From the NCBI RefSeq assembly GCF_004210375.1, contig NC_134834.1:39460264-39524263 (forward strand): 64,000 nucleotides of DNA. Direction: 5' to 3'. This document shows positions 36,213-47,947 of the stretch, piece by piece (position 1 is the stretch's first letter; every line of letters starts with the position of its first letter). The translations under genes and the position numbers were made by a program. The notes under the pieces are model-generated. The model saw nothing but the letters and a program-made list of their open reading frames with translations. It was not told where the DNA came from and ran no database searches. The stretch is from Tachypleus tridentatus (lineage: Eukaryota > Arthropoda > Merostomata > Xiphosura > Limulidae).

Positions 36213-37027
36213 ACGTTTTTAAAATTTTGGACATCTTTAATTTTTTTCATTTTATTGTGGAGATTTTTCTTTTTTTTAACATGTTAAGAACTTGTAATTT
36301 AATATTTTGTTTGATTTTGAGCCATGTTCATATCTGTATTTTGTAGGGAGTTTATTCCTGAGGATGAACACTTGGACAGCTTTTTCTCACCTTCTGCTTT
36401 TGCAGTTCCTTCAATTATTCATGTCAATTTTGAAGCTATCCACCATTACCCTCAGGATTTTTTTGTAGATATGTATTCACTTCTTTTCTCAATGATGGCA
36501 TGGATCTTCTTCCCAGGGATGTCCTTTAATCATACATGCATTAACCTGCTTTTTATCTACATGACCTTCATCTGACTCCTTTTTGGCACTAGCCTGATTT
36601 TGGTGATGCCCCTAATATTTGGAGACCTATGTAGAGGCAATGCACCATTGTTCCTCTACTTCTTCCTTTGTTTTCTCTCCTCATGAATCCCCTTTTGTTC
36701 CTATTTCTTGACCTCCAGCTTCAGTTTCTCTCCTTTCAGCTTCTAATCGGCAGATCTCCTGTCATTGCTATTTTAGATGTTAGTATCTCTTGAGTTTGGG
36801 CTCATTAGGAGGCACAGTTGATCTGATTTGCTAAACTGTGGTAACCTTTTGCTGTAGATTGTTCATTTTTTGAGGTATTGGCAGATGTTACAAGACTTCA
36901 TTTTTTTGCTCCTCCTCCATTATCCCATTTCTTTCCATTCCCCTCAGGATCTACTTTCTTGCCAGCATCTTCCCAATGAGTTTTGAATCTCTTACAGAAG
37001 GATACTATCAACCACATATTTCTCCCT
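36213..37027. other. likely eroded 5' part of the DIRS-like relic
   Basis: C+T-rich plus-strand sequence with short, broken frames (for example 36324-36575), similar in base composition to the confirmed reverse-transcriptase fragment that follows. No motif strong enough to name. Confidence 0.3.
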
Positions 37028-37390
37028 TCTTCAGGAATTTACTCCTACTGTTCATTTTCCCAAATGAAATGGAACTAACATCCAGTTGTCAATCTATCAA
37101 TCTTCAAATTCTTCATCAACCTTTCTTGTTTCACCATGGAGACTTTTTCCAACCTTGAATAATGGTTCCCTAGAGATCTTTGAATGCACAAGTTTGATAT
37201 CCCAGATACTTACCTTCAAATCCCTATTTCTACTGCATCCATATGTTATCTTTGGCTTGTTTATAGAGGGCCAGTGTTTCAATTCCACCCTTTACCATTC
37301 GGTTTGGCATCAGCTTCATGTGTCTACTGTTCCAAAGTCAGACCCCTTGCCCACCATATTAAGGAACTGGAACAGCTGTTTCTCCCCTTC
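37028..37390 (+). pseudogene. DIRS-like reverse transcriptase fragment
   Basis: A single plus-strand frame with three stops reads PVVNLSIFKFFINL, TMETFSNLE, then HKFDIPDTYLQIPI (37187-37228; motif A with the catalytic Asp of FDI), YRGPVFQFHPLPFGLASA (motif B-like) and PLAHHIKELEQ. The spacing and the 'F-xMET', 'xxDAYLxIPI' and 'LPFGLxSAP' signatures fit DIRS/PAT-type elements better than LINEs; Ty3 pol is the main alternative. The polymerase YxDD box was not found, so the copy is truncated near 37390. Confidence 0.65.
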
Positions 37391-38455
37391 TTTTGGTTCC
37401 ATCCCAACAAGCTTCTCACAAGAAAAAAACAAAAACTAAATAAAACCAATATTTTTTCTAAAGTGACTGCAGAGTGTAAAAGACAAATACAATTATTTAT
37501 CATAACAGCCTTAGCAATCTAACTTTTACACATCTGCTTGGTCTTAATTTGATTCATTACAATGCCCTTTAGTCTTGTATTTAATATGTGATAAACAATT
37601 AACCATCACATGATGATATACTACATACCTCAGCAAAATGGACCACATCTGTAATGGTCAGGGAAAATGAAACTAATGATCCATGTTTTAAATAAATGTA
37701 CAAAGCCTTAAATGTTTGGGAGTGTTTCTAGAAAATCCAATATGCATCATTACTTACATTGGAAAATAATATGTTAGTTTCCATTCAAACCCAAATGTGT
37801 ATTAGAATTTAATATTGGCAAATGAAAAAGTCAAACTGCAGGTAAATTACAGCTCATGTTTTTCAGAAGACTTGTATCAGTTGTTAAGGGCTGACAAAAA
37901 CGTCCAGTTGGTGTTTGCAGAGAACGATTTGAAGTAATTCCTATTTTATATGGGCTTTAAGAGACCTCAGCAACCTATGTGGTTTGTGATTAGGGCTGGT
38001 TGGGTAGCATCAGAAGGCATCCAGTAGAAGGGACCATATATTTGTGACACTTGTAACTTAAATGGTTCCTAACTTTCACTGTACTTTCCAAGGAAGTCTT
38101 GTGGCCAGTTATAGAGTGCAATATGTAAATTAGCTTTTAAGCTGTATAATGTTTACTATTGATTATTGATGGAGCAGCTTTTTATATGCTGGTAACAAAA
38201 TTGATCAATTGTTAATTTATTTTAGTAATAATTAACTGCTATTGGTTAATTATATTTTTTATTAACTGTTCTCTATTTTATAATCATTAGTACCTCAATG
38301 GTTAAGAAGTATATTTAGAGACTTAATATGTTATACTCCTGAGAAGACAAATGTCTGATGTGAACAGAATTCATATAGCCCATTGCATAGCTTTGTGCTA
38401 AAAAAACATCAGCTTCAATCAAGGTTCATTATATCTTTGAACTCATGAAAAATTG
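37391..38455. other. AT-rich intergenic DNA
   Basis: No gene, exon or classified repeat. Begins with an A-rich stretch right after the reverse-transcriptase relic. Confidence 0.35.
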
Positions 38456-38570
38456 TCCTACACTGGTACAGCAGTAAGTCTTACGGATCTACAATGCTAA
38501 AATTAGAGGTTCAGTTCCCCTCGGTGAACTCAGCAGATAGCCTGATGTAGCTTTGCTATAAGAAAACATA
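38456..38570 (+). repeat. second short repeat family (SINE-like), copy 2
   Basis: 'cagcagtaagtcttacggatctacaatgctaaaa', then B-box-like gaggttcagttcccctcggtg, 'actcagcagatagcctgatg' and 'agctttgctataagaaaac'. Aligns over its whole length with 36107-36212. Confidence 0.7.
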
Positions 38571-40211
38571 TACACACTCATGAAAAATTGATAACTACCC
38601 AAGTCTGAAATGTTCATATTTGAATAAAATTTAGGAAAACCAAGAAAATATATATTTTAAGTGTAATTGTCTACTTTTTTATTTGTTGATACATTATTCT
38701 TTTGGGATGAAATTAAGTTTTTCATTCATAAATTTCATTTTCATATCTTGAATGTTATTAGTAGGTGATCTTAATGTTTACATACAGCTTTAGTATTCCA
38801 GGTAAGTAATGAGAGGATCCAAAATAGTTATTTGCAAGAGAATGAAATGAATTTTAATTGTAAATATTCAAAATTTGACAGAGAAGAAGCCTCCCATGTG
38901 TAGTTTTCCTGCAAATCAACAGCAAACTTAAATGCTTATGGCACTAAAATCCATTATTCAAATCACTATAGTGACACAACACAGATAGCCCATTGTGTGC
39001 CTATTGCATTTACCATCAACCATTCAACCACTCCAGGTACAATTGTTAAACAGACAAATAATACTCTAGTCAAAAAAGTTGTGTTTTATATTACTAAACT
39101 ACTTAATACATGTTTTTTTCATTTCCATAAAGTAGAATTTATTTACTTTTGTTAAATGTAGTTTATTCATTTCTTTGATAAAGTCTATGAAAAGAATAAT
39201 TCTCTAAAATATTCAATTGGTCTTTATTCCGAAGTCTTACTTATACTTATTAAAACAATAAGACATTTAGCCTTAGTCATAATTAGTCAAAATAAACAAA
39301 TGAAAAATGCTTCAGGATATTTACAGAATGCCTAACACTGTACAACAAAAAGTGAAATAGATAATTTTGTTGTTGAATGATAACTGCATGGTATGCAGAT
39401 CCATATCTCATTCTAATTAATATTTCTTATCTATAGAATGTTAAATTTTTATAGAGCTCTTATTATTAAAATGTGCCCCACTTGGAAGAATAGGCAATGG
39501 CTGGGAAGTCCAGGCATGCCTCAAGAAAAAAAAAATGTTCTAAATTTCAACGAAAATGGCACATTTTCATGGTATCTGAAGCTGATTTTATCCCTTTAAG
39601 ATATCGCTTATACATGTATCAGTACAATCACACACTCCTTCCGAAGTTCGTAGCTATTCATTTGAAATATTATAAATTTAGTCGAAGTTACGTATTAATT
39701 CAACTCTACTTCTTACTTTAAGAAATAGTATGCAGTTAAGGAAATTGCCTACTATTTCAAAAGATAGTTGTATCTTCTGTTGTACTGTGTATATTGATTT
39801 ATTTTTTGGTTCTCAAAAGTAACAGATATGCTTCAAGGTATTAGTGATGTTAATCTACGATTGGTCTGCTACAGAAAAGATGTAGATTTTAAGTTGTTTA
39901 ATGGTTTCAGTCAACTTCTTTTTTCTAGAAAAAGCTAAAACTTGAAGTATTTTCCTCGTTTTAAAGTTTCATTTAGTAACTACTGATCTTAAATTTACAT
40001 TTTGATTATATTAATAACATTCAACCTACTCTTGAAAATATGTTTTTATTTTCATTACATGCAGTAAGTTATATTTCCTTTTACTACTTAACACCTCTGC
40101 CATTCGAGTTAGCCCAACATTTTGATATAGGTCGAAAAAGTGAATTATTTCTAGAAGAACTGTATTTTTATTAAATGAAAAGAAGATATTTGGCACTTTT
40201 TTTAAGGTACT
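38571..40211. other. AT-rich intergenic DNA
   Basis: Nothing recognised. The 74-codon ORF at 39497 is Lys/Arg- and aromatic-rich without splice signals and is not supported as a gene. Confidence 0.35.
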
Positions 40212-40397
40212 ATGTCGTTGGACCTGATCGAAACAATGAGAGTCAACATGGAGAGGTTAACTAGCAAATGTAAAGTGAAATGATGTAGCAATGAAACATG
40301 TTTAAAATGTTCTAGATGTGGTTGTGAATGTAATGGTTTAAGTGCAATGATTAAGCTAAACTGTGAGTCCGGGTCGGATGAGGGAAGACTGTATTAA
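40212..40397 (+). other. small Cys-rich ORF interrupted by one TGA
   Basis: From ATG 40212 the frame reads MSLDLIETMRVNMERLTSKC, then KVK, a TGA at 40281-40283, and CSNETCLKCSRCGCEC with six Cys in 16 residues, followed by NGLSAMIKLNCESGSDEG and a TAA at 40395. The Cys spacing (C-x4-C-x2-C-x2-C-x-C-x-C) resembles metallothioneins. The TGA could be a Cys codon lost in a pseudogene, or the ORF may be chance. No family is assigned and there is no transcript evidence. Confidence 0.25.
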
Positions 40398-40557
40398 AAA
40401 ATATCCAAATTGATTGGACATACCAATTGAATATATTTCACGTTACTCTAATCTTTGGTATTTTTCTCGTTACCTTAAGTAAGTATTATTACTTCACAGT
40501 GCCGCTCTCATAGTTTAGAGAAAGGTCAATCGCTCAGTTGCGTAAATTATGAACATA

Positions 40558-41261
40558 CAGTAGGTGGAATAAAAAGTGGGTCCCTCGAAAATTTTGTTAA
40601 TTTCTTATGTCTTTTCTTAGATAACAGAAAAATGTATAAACTATATGTTTTTAGAATACACTTAACGAGGTCTGTTAAAACATGGTCTCAAATCCTAGCT
40701 TTAACACTGGATTTCATAAATACATGAATTTTTCATGATTTTAGTTATTTTTTCTTATAAAACATGTTGTGCACATGATGTAGTGTCTTAGGTCTTCTTA
40801 TTGTAACTATTCAACAAAATAACCAAACAAGTTTCTCTGCAATTGTCAAATGTAAAAATGAAACTCAAAATAACGCAAACTGGTTTTACAAGTTAATATT
40901 TAGCCGTCATTTCCTTGGATTTCAGTAATGCTTCACATCTATATGGCATTGCTTTCAATGAGTTTGTGCAAATATTCCTGAGTGATCGACTGCCATCCTT
41001 TTTCGAGTACTTCAAAAAGTTCATTTTCAATGTCTGGCTTTCTTTCTTTCGTTAATCAGCTTAACTTAGCCCACAAAGTTTCAATCGTATTGATATCAGG
41101 TGATTGACCTAACCATTCCATAACATCAATTTTCTTGTTTATAAGGTATCTTTTAACAGCTCCAAAATTTGGAAAATATACAGTTTTACATATTTTTATG
41201 TTATTTAATAAAATATATAACAACATTTTCAAGGGGTCCACTTTGTTTTCTCCACCCCCTA
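40558..41261 (-). mobile_element. internally deleted Tc1-type transposon
   Basis: Inverted ends: left CAGTAGGTGGAATAAAAAG then GTGGGTCCCTCGAAAATTTTG; right complement TAGGGGGTGGAGAAAACAA then AGTGGACCCCTTGAAAATGTTG, next to TA at 40556-40557 and 41262-41263. Inside, the minus strand from 41241 keeps the C-terminal third of a Tc1 transposase: KIDVMEWLGQSPDINTIETLW, where the E of the DDE triad sits in the INTIE piece, then a stop-broken tail to about 40890. The N-terminal DNA-binding part and first two catalytic residues are missing. Confidence 0.85.
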
Positions 41262-41288
41262 TAAGTGATCAAGCAAGCACAAGCCAAA

Positions 41289-41660
41289 TGAAGTAATGCA
41301 GAAAAAAGTGTAGTTTAGTCAGAAAATTAGTTGGCAAGAGAAAACGTGAAGTTAGTAGCCAGTATCATGGTCTGGAGATACTTCTCGTGGTACGTAATAG
41401 GTCCAATGGTCACAGTGCATCGATCCATGAATGCTGAGACCTACTTTAATATTCTGGAGTATTCTCTGCCCTATATTACGGCAATTTTACGGTACTGGCT
41501 CTTCCAAAATGATAGCGCTCATATCACAAAGCAATGATTTTGAATGTGTGATCATAACAGAATGAGGTTATTCACATTATCCACATTACACCTGAATGAA
41601 TTTTGGCAGATACTTAGTTAGAGAAAGAAAACGTAAAGTTAGTCAGAGTGTGAGTGATTA
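41289..41660 (+). pseudogene. Tc1-type transposase relic, opposite orientation
   Basis: 41331-41537 encodes SIMVWRYFSWYVIGPMVTV, NAETYFNILEYSLPYI and LFQNDSAHITKQ, the Tc1 region around the second catalytic Asp (FQ-DNAP-H in intact copies, here FQNDSAH). After the stop the frame continues in broken form as CDHNRMR and LHLNEFWQILS, the region of the third residue, then RERKRKVSQSVSD to about 41660. It belongs to a different copy from the element ending at 41261, 70 bp away. Confidence 0.7.
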
Positions 41661-41667
41661 GTCATAA

Positions 41668-41859
41668 CTGGCAATACAGTTTAATAGTGATAAGAAGGAT
41701 AACTTCTCTTGTGCCAAAGTAATTGAACCTGTCTTTGTGGACTTTGACGAAAAGGAGACGATTATTTTAAGTTTAGAATACAACTATGGCAAACCACAAG
41801 GTAGTGTAAGTGAATTATTTACTGATACTATTGTGATAAAAACAGAGAAAAATAGTTAA
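41668..41859 (+). other. short open frame of unknown nature
   Basis: 63 sense codons without an ATG, from a stop at 41665 to TAA 41857-41859, with balanced, coding-like composition (VIEPVFVDFDEKETIILSLE and following). An AG at 41678-41679 could be an acceptor. It follows the Tc1 relic directly and may be part of an old element. No family known. Confidence 0.2.
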
Positions 41860-43023
41860 TCTTGTCAGTTGGATCCTGAAGCACTTAAGTCAGCCTAATG
41901 TTTTTTGGTTTGATTTTTTACAAGAAAATAGAATTATTTAGAGTTATAAAACAGTGATTTTGTGTAGTTTAAGGAATTTTTGCACATATGTTTGACTCGT
42001 TTTGAACATATTATTTTAAAATAAGTAGATTATTTGTTTTCTGTTTATTGTTTGAATTTATTGCCAACATAGACTCTTAATGTAGAAGAATCCCAGTCCA
42101 CATATATATATAAAATCCTGATAATCATCATCTAATGCATAATGAACTTTTCTTAAGGCTAATATCTATTGTTTAAGCAGCATAACTCTGTCTCAACCAT
42201 GTAAGAAAAAGAAAGAACTTTCTTGAGTAAATTATTAACAATGCTTATATAAGTTAAAAATAATAAAGAAACTTTATCCTATGTCTTTTTATCTGAATCG
42301 CAATCTCCCCAGTAACATAGCAGTATGTTTATGGACTTACAACACTAGAAATCGGGTTTTTATCGGGAATTATAAAAATCTCTTGGTAGTATAGCATAAT
42401 ATGTCTACATGTTTACGGTGCGAAACTTATGGTTTCAATTTCCATCAGTGGACGCATAAAAAACCTGATGCGGCTCTCACATAGTGGTTATTTTGGAAGA
42501 AGTAACGACAAGCTTTAGATAATTAAAAAAATCTAGAAAGTTATAAACTTTTTGTCTATTAGAAGGTAAAGACTGTTCTTATTTTTGTAGAATCACTGGA
42601 CTCTCCATCAATATAATACATCATATGGCTTGAAACATGTGACAGAAATCAAATATGTCATCCACTTAGTTTAGACACCATTTCCATTGTATTTCTTTAA
42701 AGTTACTCAGCAACTTGTATTTTTATTACACAGACCAAAGAGGATGATATTAAATTCTTACAGCCCTACCCAAGTGGTAATAGCAACCTTAAGACCACCT
42801 TAAGCATCCAATTCTACCTATTGACCAGAAATCAGATCTAATGTTTTGACCAATGGAAGCCTTCAGAACTGTCCAAAAGTTGATCTGTATATGATAAAGG
42901 AAAGGTGTTAGTTTGTGTTATTTTATTTAACATTTGAAGTCTATATATAACCTTGTCTCTTTTTTTTTCTGATAGCTATTACTGGAGGCGACTATATGCT
43001 ATCTGAAAGATGTATACACTTTT
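41860..43023. other. AT-rich intergenic DNA with eroded SINE-like pieces
   Basis: 42304-42370 and 42385-42490 each resemble parts of the second short repeat family ('agcagtatgtttatggacttacaacactag', 'aacctgatgcggctctcacatagtgg'). The rest is unremarkable. Confidence 0.4.
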
Positions 43024-44072
43024 GCTCAAAAAGGTTGTTACATGTGATATTTTGAGCCTGTTTGTCCCTTGCTTGTTATTTTTCTTGTGTTTCTAATGTG
43101 TGCAGTGTCTTTTGTTCGGTGATTATTGGTAAGCATGTTTATAACATGAACATTTGTGTAATATTTAATGATTATTTCTTTTTTTATGGAAATTTATGTA
43201 GAACTTAAGATCTGTACCACCAGAAATGGACTTTTTTTCTCAACTTCTAAGTAAAAAAAAATAAGACAGTCATTTTGTGAAAATATTTAGTATCAATCTA
43301 AAACTTTCAGTAAACGTGCAACACTTACATTCACATCAGAATATTTAACTCAATAACGTATATGGCCCCCACGTGCTGCAAAAATGTCCCCTAGGTGGCG
43401 TGTTATACTTTCAACTAACGTTACGAGTTTTTGATTTGGAATTTTGTTCCACTCTTCAGCCAGTGCTTGGCGTAACTGTTCTAGGGTTGTAGGGAGATCG
43501 TTCCTATTCCTCACTGTACGGCCAAGTTCATCCCAGGTAACTGGGCTTACAGGTAGTTGCTCAAGGACGAATACACTACGCTGTTGCAAGAAATCTTGCA
43601 TATTACGAGCGTTATGAGCCGGTACATTGTCCTGCTGCAACCGGAAATTGTACTGGAAAATACCCTGGGCAAATGGTAGTAAGTGACGATCCAGGATATC
43701 CTGATACACAACACCAGTGATGTTTTGATCCAGAATGACCAACTGGCTGACAGCTGCAGAACAGAATGTATCCCAGACGTGCACTGAACCCCCGCTTTCT
43801 GCGACGTTGGGTTGAACATTTTTATGATTCAGCTGTTCTTCAGGAAGCCTGCACACTCGCATTCGTCCATCAGTGGGGTAAAGCAGAAATCCGGATTTTT
43901 CAGCAAAAACTACATGATTTCAGTGTGCGATCGTCAGATTACGGTATCACTGAGCCCACTGCAATGAACTAATGTAATGCAGAGTTGTAGAGAAATAAAA
44001 TTCGAAAGTTTAAGGGCAATACACAAATGACCAAAAATCACATTTTTCGAACATGTAATAACCTTTTTGAGC
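43024..44072 (-). mobile_element. Tc1-type DD34E transposon, truncated
   Basis: gctcaaaaaggttgttacatg at 43024-43044 and its inverse at 44052-44072 (20 of 21 bases) are read as terminal inverted repeats. The element holds a minus-strand transposase relic (43990 down to 43350). At about 1.05 kb it lacks the N-terminal helix-turn-helix region of a complete 1.3-1.7 kb element. Confidence 0.75.
43350..43990 (-). pseudogene. Tc1 DD34E transposase missing catalytic residues
   Basis: The minus-strand frame from about 43930 gives VVFAEKSGF where the family has an F-S-D-E-S-R-F-type block, so the first catalytic Asp is gone. An open run from 43862 then contains RLQQDNVPAHNARNMQDFLQ, with the second Asp kept, and GRTVRNRNDLPTTLEQLRQA. 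Between PVSP and WDELGR the family's DLNPIEHL-type block, which holds the catalytic Glu, is replaced by V-T: an in-frame loss of about six codons. The C terminus ARGGHIRY is intact. A stop also lies upstream near 43920. Confidence 0.88.
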
Positions 44073-46604
44073 TATTCTTCAACATTCACTCAATTTCAGC
44101 CTTTTGATGATGGTTTACTGGATTCATATTATTTATATCTATTATATCTATGTGTTGATGTTTTGTTGTTGTATAATGGAATAAGCCAACTGGTGCAACA
44201 AATATGTTAGAAAACTTATTCATCAATTCACTCAGTTCATCTCTCCTTATTCACTTCAAGTTGTTTTCACAGTTCGCGGCTGAAGACTTCAGATTATCTG
44301 GAAATTATGTGTTTGTTATTGGATGTGATATTGTGAATATAACACCATCTACTCATCCAGTATATGCAATTGCTCTCTCTGTTGCTGTGCCACTGACCAT
44401 TCCAGCTAAAAACGTAATACCAGAATGCTTGTAGTTATTGAAGAGCAATAGGACGTTGTGGGCTTGAGCACCCACATTTCACTTTCCTAATTTCTATTTC
44501 TATATCTATCATTACTCTTTTATTTCTTATGTGAAACTGGCGAATGAAGGTTAAGACTTATAGACGGTGTATCCCCACCACAATGTGGGTCACACTTCCG
44601 CAGTCACCTCCAAAGCCGAGGATACATCCTGTAATCCCCTATTATAGTTTGTACCCTGGGATCTTTTCCATTAGTGCAGCATTTTTTTTTGTTTAATTTA
44701 TTTTTGTTTTGGCTTGTTTTTAAATTATAACAAACTAACATAGTTAGTCAGAGGTCTGGATTTCTTGTTTTTAACGCAGTTCTTCCTTGTGATATTGCTT
44801 ACTTAACTTCATTAAAATGTATTCATTTTCACTAAATGGTACAAACACTACACTTGGATATATCACTTTTTGAGCAAATATAGTTTGCTTTTTAGACCAA
44901 AAACGATGCATTTGTTTGTTACTGTAGTACACAGGAAAAATATAAAAACTAACTTTATAGTACACCTTGAAATGCTGCTAGTATATTCAAAGGAATTGCC
45001 ACATTGTTTCACATGTGTACTCATGCAGTCCAGTGCTTAGGGGCCTCACATAACATTAATGATTTTACTTCTAAACCATAGTTCACGTGTTGCATAAGCC
45101 AAATTATTTGACCATTTCTACAGAGAATACATCCCTAAGAACAAGATGTTTTAACCAAGATTGGAGAAAATTCCTTCATTTGGTATACTATAATGCCAAG
45201 ATGAAGTCAAAGATGTACCTCTTCCCTATAATTGTGCATTTTTATCTTAGTATATCACTTGATGCTGACTGCATTCACTGGTGATCACATCCAGCTCTGG
45301 CACGATGAGTTTAAACTAACTTGTACAACTATGACAATAACTCATTATCAGCCTTCCTGAATCTGTTGTAACACTGGTTTGAATGGTATTCATAGCAATG
45401 CTCCTACTTATTTACAAGGTATGTTATATTAGCAAAGAAGAAACGATATTTGAAGCAGAAGCTCCTTTTGATAGATATGAAAGTCCAACTCTGACTACTT
45501 TTGTGGCATATGCATTATAACATTCTGCCTTTCAACATCTACTGTACTGAAATGGTATAATTTTGTTATAAACAATTTTCTAAGATTTAGAGACTGACAT
45601 AAATTCTGAAACTGTTTCAGAGCTTATTATTTAGCTGCATTTGCTATTGCCACTGGTTTCTTCCTCTACTTCAACAGGAAGTTGTATGTGACTGTTTTAA
45701 ACCATATTAAACTGAAACTCCTTGAAAGACAAGATGTATTTCAGTCCCATATGGTACAACATGAAATAACTCAACATGCCTCAATGTAAAATTGTCAATG
45801 AGTACTTCACTGCAGTCTGTGAAAACATGCACAGAAAAGTCTTCTCATGTGATTTCTTGAAATATCACTCCTCATTGTGACTACGGTCAATGCTTTTTGC
45901 TGCCGTGAATAGTGAATTAATACATATGTAATCCATAAAGATTATTTCACTTGTCTTTCAATCACTAGTCTAGTTATCACCATTATAAGCCATCCTTACC
46001 ACCATTTGTTCTTGTAATACATAAAAAAAACACTTATCGGAAAGCAATTTGGTTCAGTGGCTGAGCTTCTGCTTTTTAATTTGTTAATTCCAAAGATAAA
46101 TAGACAATACCAGTGGCGTAACCAGAAATATAGTTTAGAGGGGAGGGCCATAATATAACAATTTTTAAAAATCGTTTTACCTTCCTTATTTGAAAGGTCA
46201 CAAATCGTCTGAATATTGCTTACGATAAATAATTATACATTAAGGAAATTAAACCAATTTAATGTTTTTTATTTGTTAAAATGAAAACAATTCCACTGTC
46301 AAAGATCAATAAATAAATTTGCATCATCTTTATAGAAAATTAGCTAATTAGTGCATTTTGTCTATTTGTATTAAATTTGGAAAATAATCTAAGAAATTAT
46401 ATTATTACATTCTATGAAGAATGAAATATTAACTAAAAGCAAAATACCTACAAAAAATTTAAAAATAATTTTTTAACCTATCAAAATAAATATTATGTTA
46501 TTCTAACAAAAGAGTATAATCTGTTAGTTTCTAAAAGTCACAAATTAACATATATTAACAGTCATTAATTTGAAGATCTGAATAAACAGGGTGTTGTTAT
46601 ACTG
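44073..46604. other. AT-rich intergenic DNA
   Basis: No supported gene. 44204-44434 is open for 76 codons, and 45620-45790 shows a short hydrophobic coding-like stretch (YYLAAFAIATGFFLYFNRK) without splice support. 46112 onward ('cagtggcgtaaccag') looks like one end of a DNA transposon whose other end was not found. Confidence 0.35.
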
Positions 46605-46607
46605 GAA

Positions 46608-46742
46608 CTAAGCTTGTTTATTTGGAATTAAGCACAAAGCTACAGAATGGACTATCTGTGCTCTGCCTACCAGAGATATCGAAACCCCATTTCTATTAGT
46701 GTGAATCTGCAAACTTATCGCTGTGCCACTGGGGGTGGAACT
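46608..46742 (-). repeat. third short repeat family (SINE-like), copy 1
   Basis: 'tttggaattaagcacaaagctacag', then 'gggctatctgtgctctgcc'-like sequence, 'gatatcgaaacccc', 'gtgtgaatctgcaaacttatcgctgtgccactggggg'. The same order is in 49343-49468. The gatatcgaaacccc part looks like a reversed B box, so the head is at the right end. Confidence 0.65.
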
Positions 46743-47149
46743 AAGCTGGTATAATACTTGGGCAATAACTCAAGATTAGAAAAGGTGGTTCAAATATGCC
46801 TTTCTCTATAAATGGGAAACGTAGTCAATAATTTATTGATTTATGTAAGAACTGTTTGTACGTATTACGAGTATCACCTATACCTTCAGAGAGTGAGAAA
46901 ACCCTTTCATGATCAAACAAACGTAAGGTTGTTCATAAATATACCACGCACTTCTATCTTCTTGTAATATTACAGTATTGGTTTGATGTGTAATATCATT
47001 GATCTGTTTCTTTTCAATTATTTGATAAAAATAATGCAACTGCAATCCATGTAATGATAAAGGTTGAATTTATTTTCTCCTTTTCATTTGCTACAAACAG
47101 ACTGCTCTTACTTGTAGTTGTAGGATAGGACTTAGTGCACAAACAATAT
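46743..47149. other. AT-rich spacer
   Basis: No feature recognised apart from the left target-site copy of the next SINE (47137-47149). Confidence 0.4.
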
Positions 47150-47420
47150 GGCCCGGCATGGCCAAGCGCGTAAGGCGTGCGACTCGTAATCCGCGGGTTC
47201 GCGCCCGCGTCGCGCTAAACATGCTCGCCCTCCCAGCCGTGGGGGCGTATAATATGACGGTCAATCCCACTTTTCGTTGGTAAAAGAGTAGCCCAAGAGT
47301 TGGCGGTGGGTGGTGATGACTAGCTGCCTTCCCTCTAGTCTTACACTGCTAAATTAGGGACGGCTAGCACAGATAGCCCTCGAGTAGCTTTGTGCGAAAT
47401 TCCAAACAAACAAACCGTAA
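47150..47420 (+). repeat. well-preserved tRNA-headed SINE with perfect 13-bp target-site duplication
   Basis: Starts ggcccggcatggccaagcg, with B-box-like GGGTTCGCGCCC near 47200, the full body, and the tail 'gaaattccaaacaaacaaacc'. gcacaaacaatat at 47137-47149 recurs exactly at 47421-47433. The head carries a small deletion (the 'gagggtc' step before cgcgggttcg). With the copy at 49707 it is among the youngest in the window. Confidence 0.95.
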
Positions 47421-47433
47421 GCACAAACAATAT

Positions 47434-47947
47434 TTCAACAGAAATTAAGATCAAACATTTGTAAAGTATATTGAAATACTTATAATTTTACAATGATCTA
47501 TTTTTATTAATATTACATATTCTTAAAAAAACGTTTTATTTATGGTAATGAGTGCTGTTTAATCTATTAGTACTCCGTTACAGTTTTGAAATTTGTTGTC
47601 ATAAGATTACAAACAAAGTCATAAGATAAATATATAGTTTACTCCACGTAATTAAACTAGCAATAAAGGCATTTTTTGTTATATTTTAAGTCTTCAGATG
47701 AGTCGGTTATAGACTTACGATTTACTAAGTTAAAATCAGGGGTTTAAAATTCCGTGTTGAACAGAGTACTTATATTTATTGCGTAATTTACCAAAGGTTT
47801 ATTAAGATACACGTCTGTTTGTTTGTTTTTTCTTTTAGATTTCGGAGCAACGCCTATCAAACCTTAAGTATGGTTCACAGCTGGTGCTTCCTAAAATAGT
47901 TTTTTCGTTGTTTTAATTAACGAACTTTTATTTCTTCTGTGTATACA
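47434..47947. other. AT-rich spacer
   Basis: 47695-47770 ('agacttacgatttactaagttaaaatcaggggtt') looks like an eroded member of the second short repeat family. Otherwise empty. Confidence 0.35.

Noticed and set aside
45360-45900. Pseudogene with a hydrophobic YYLAAFAIATGFFLYFNRK stretch
   Set aside because: No family match, no splice context, and stops on both sides; too weak to list as a gene.
46112-46160. Complete DNA transposon starting 'cagtggcgtaaccag'
   Set aside because: Only one end was found; no inverted partner or target duplication within the following 2 kb.
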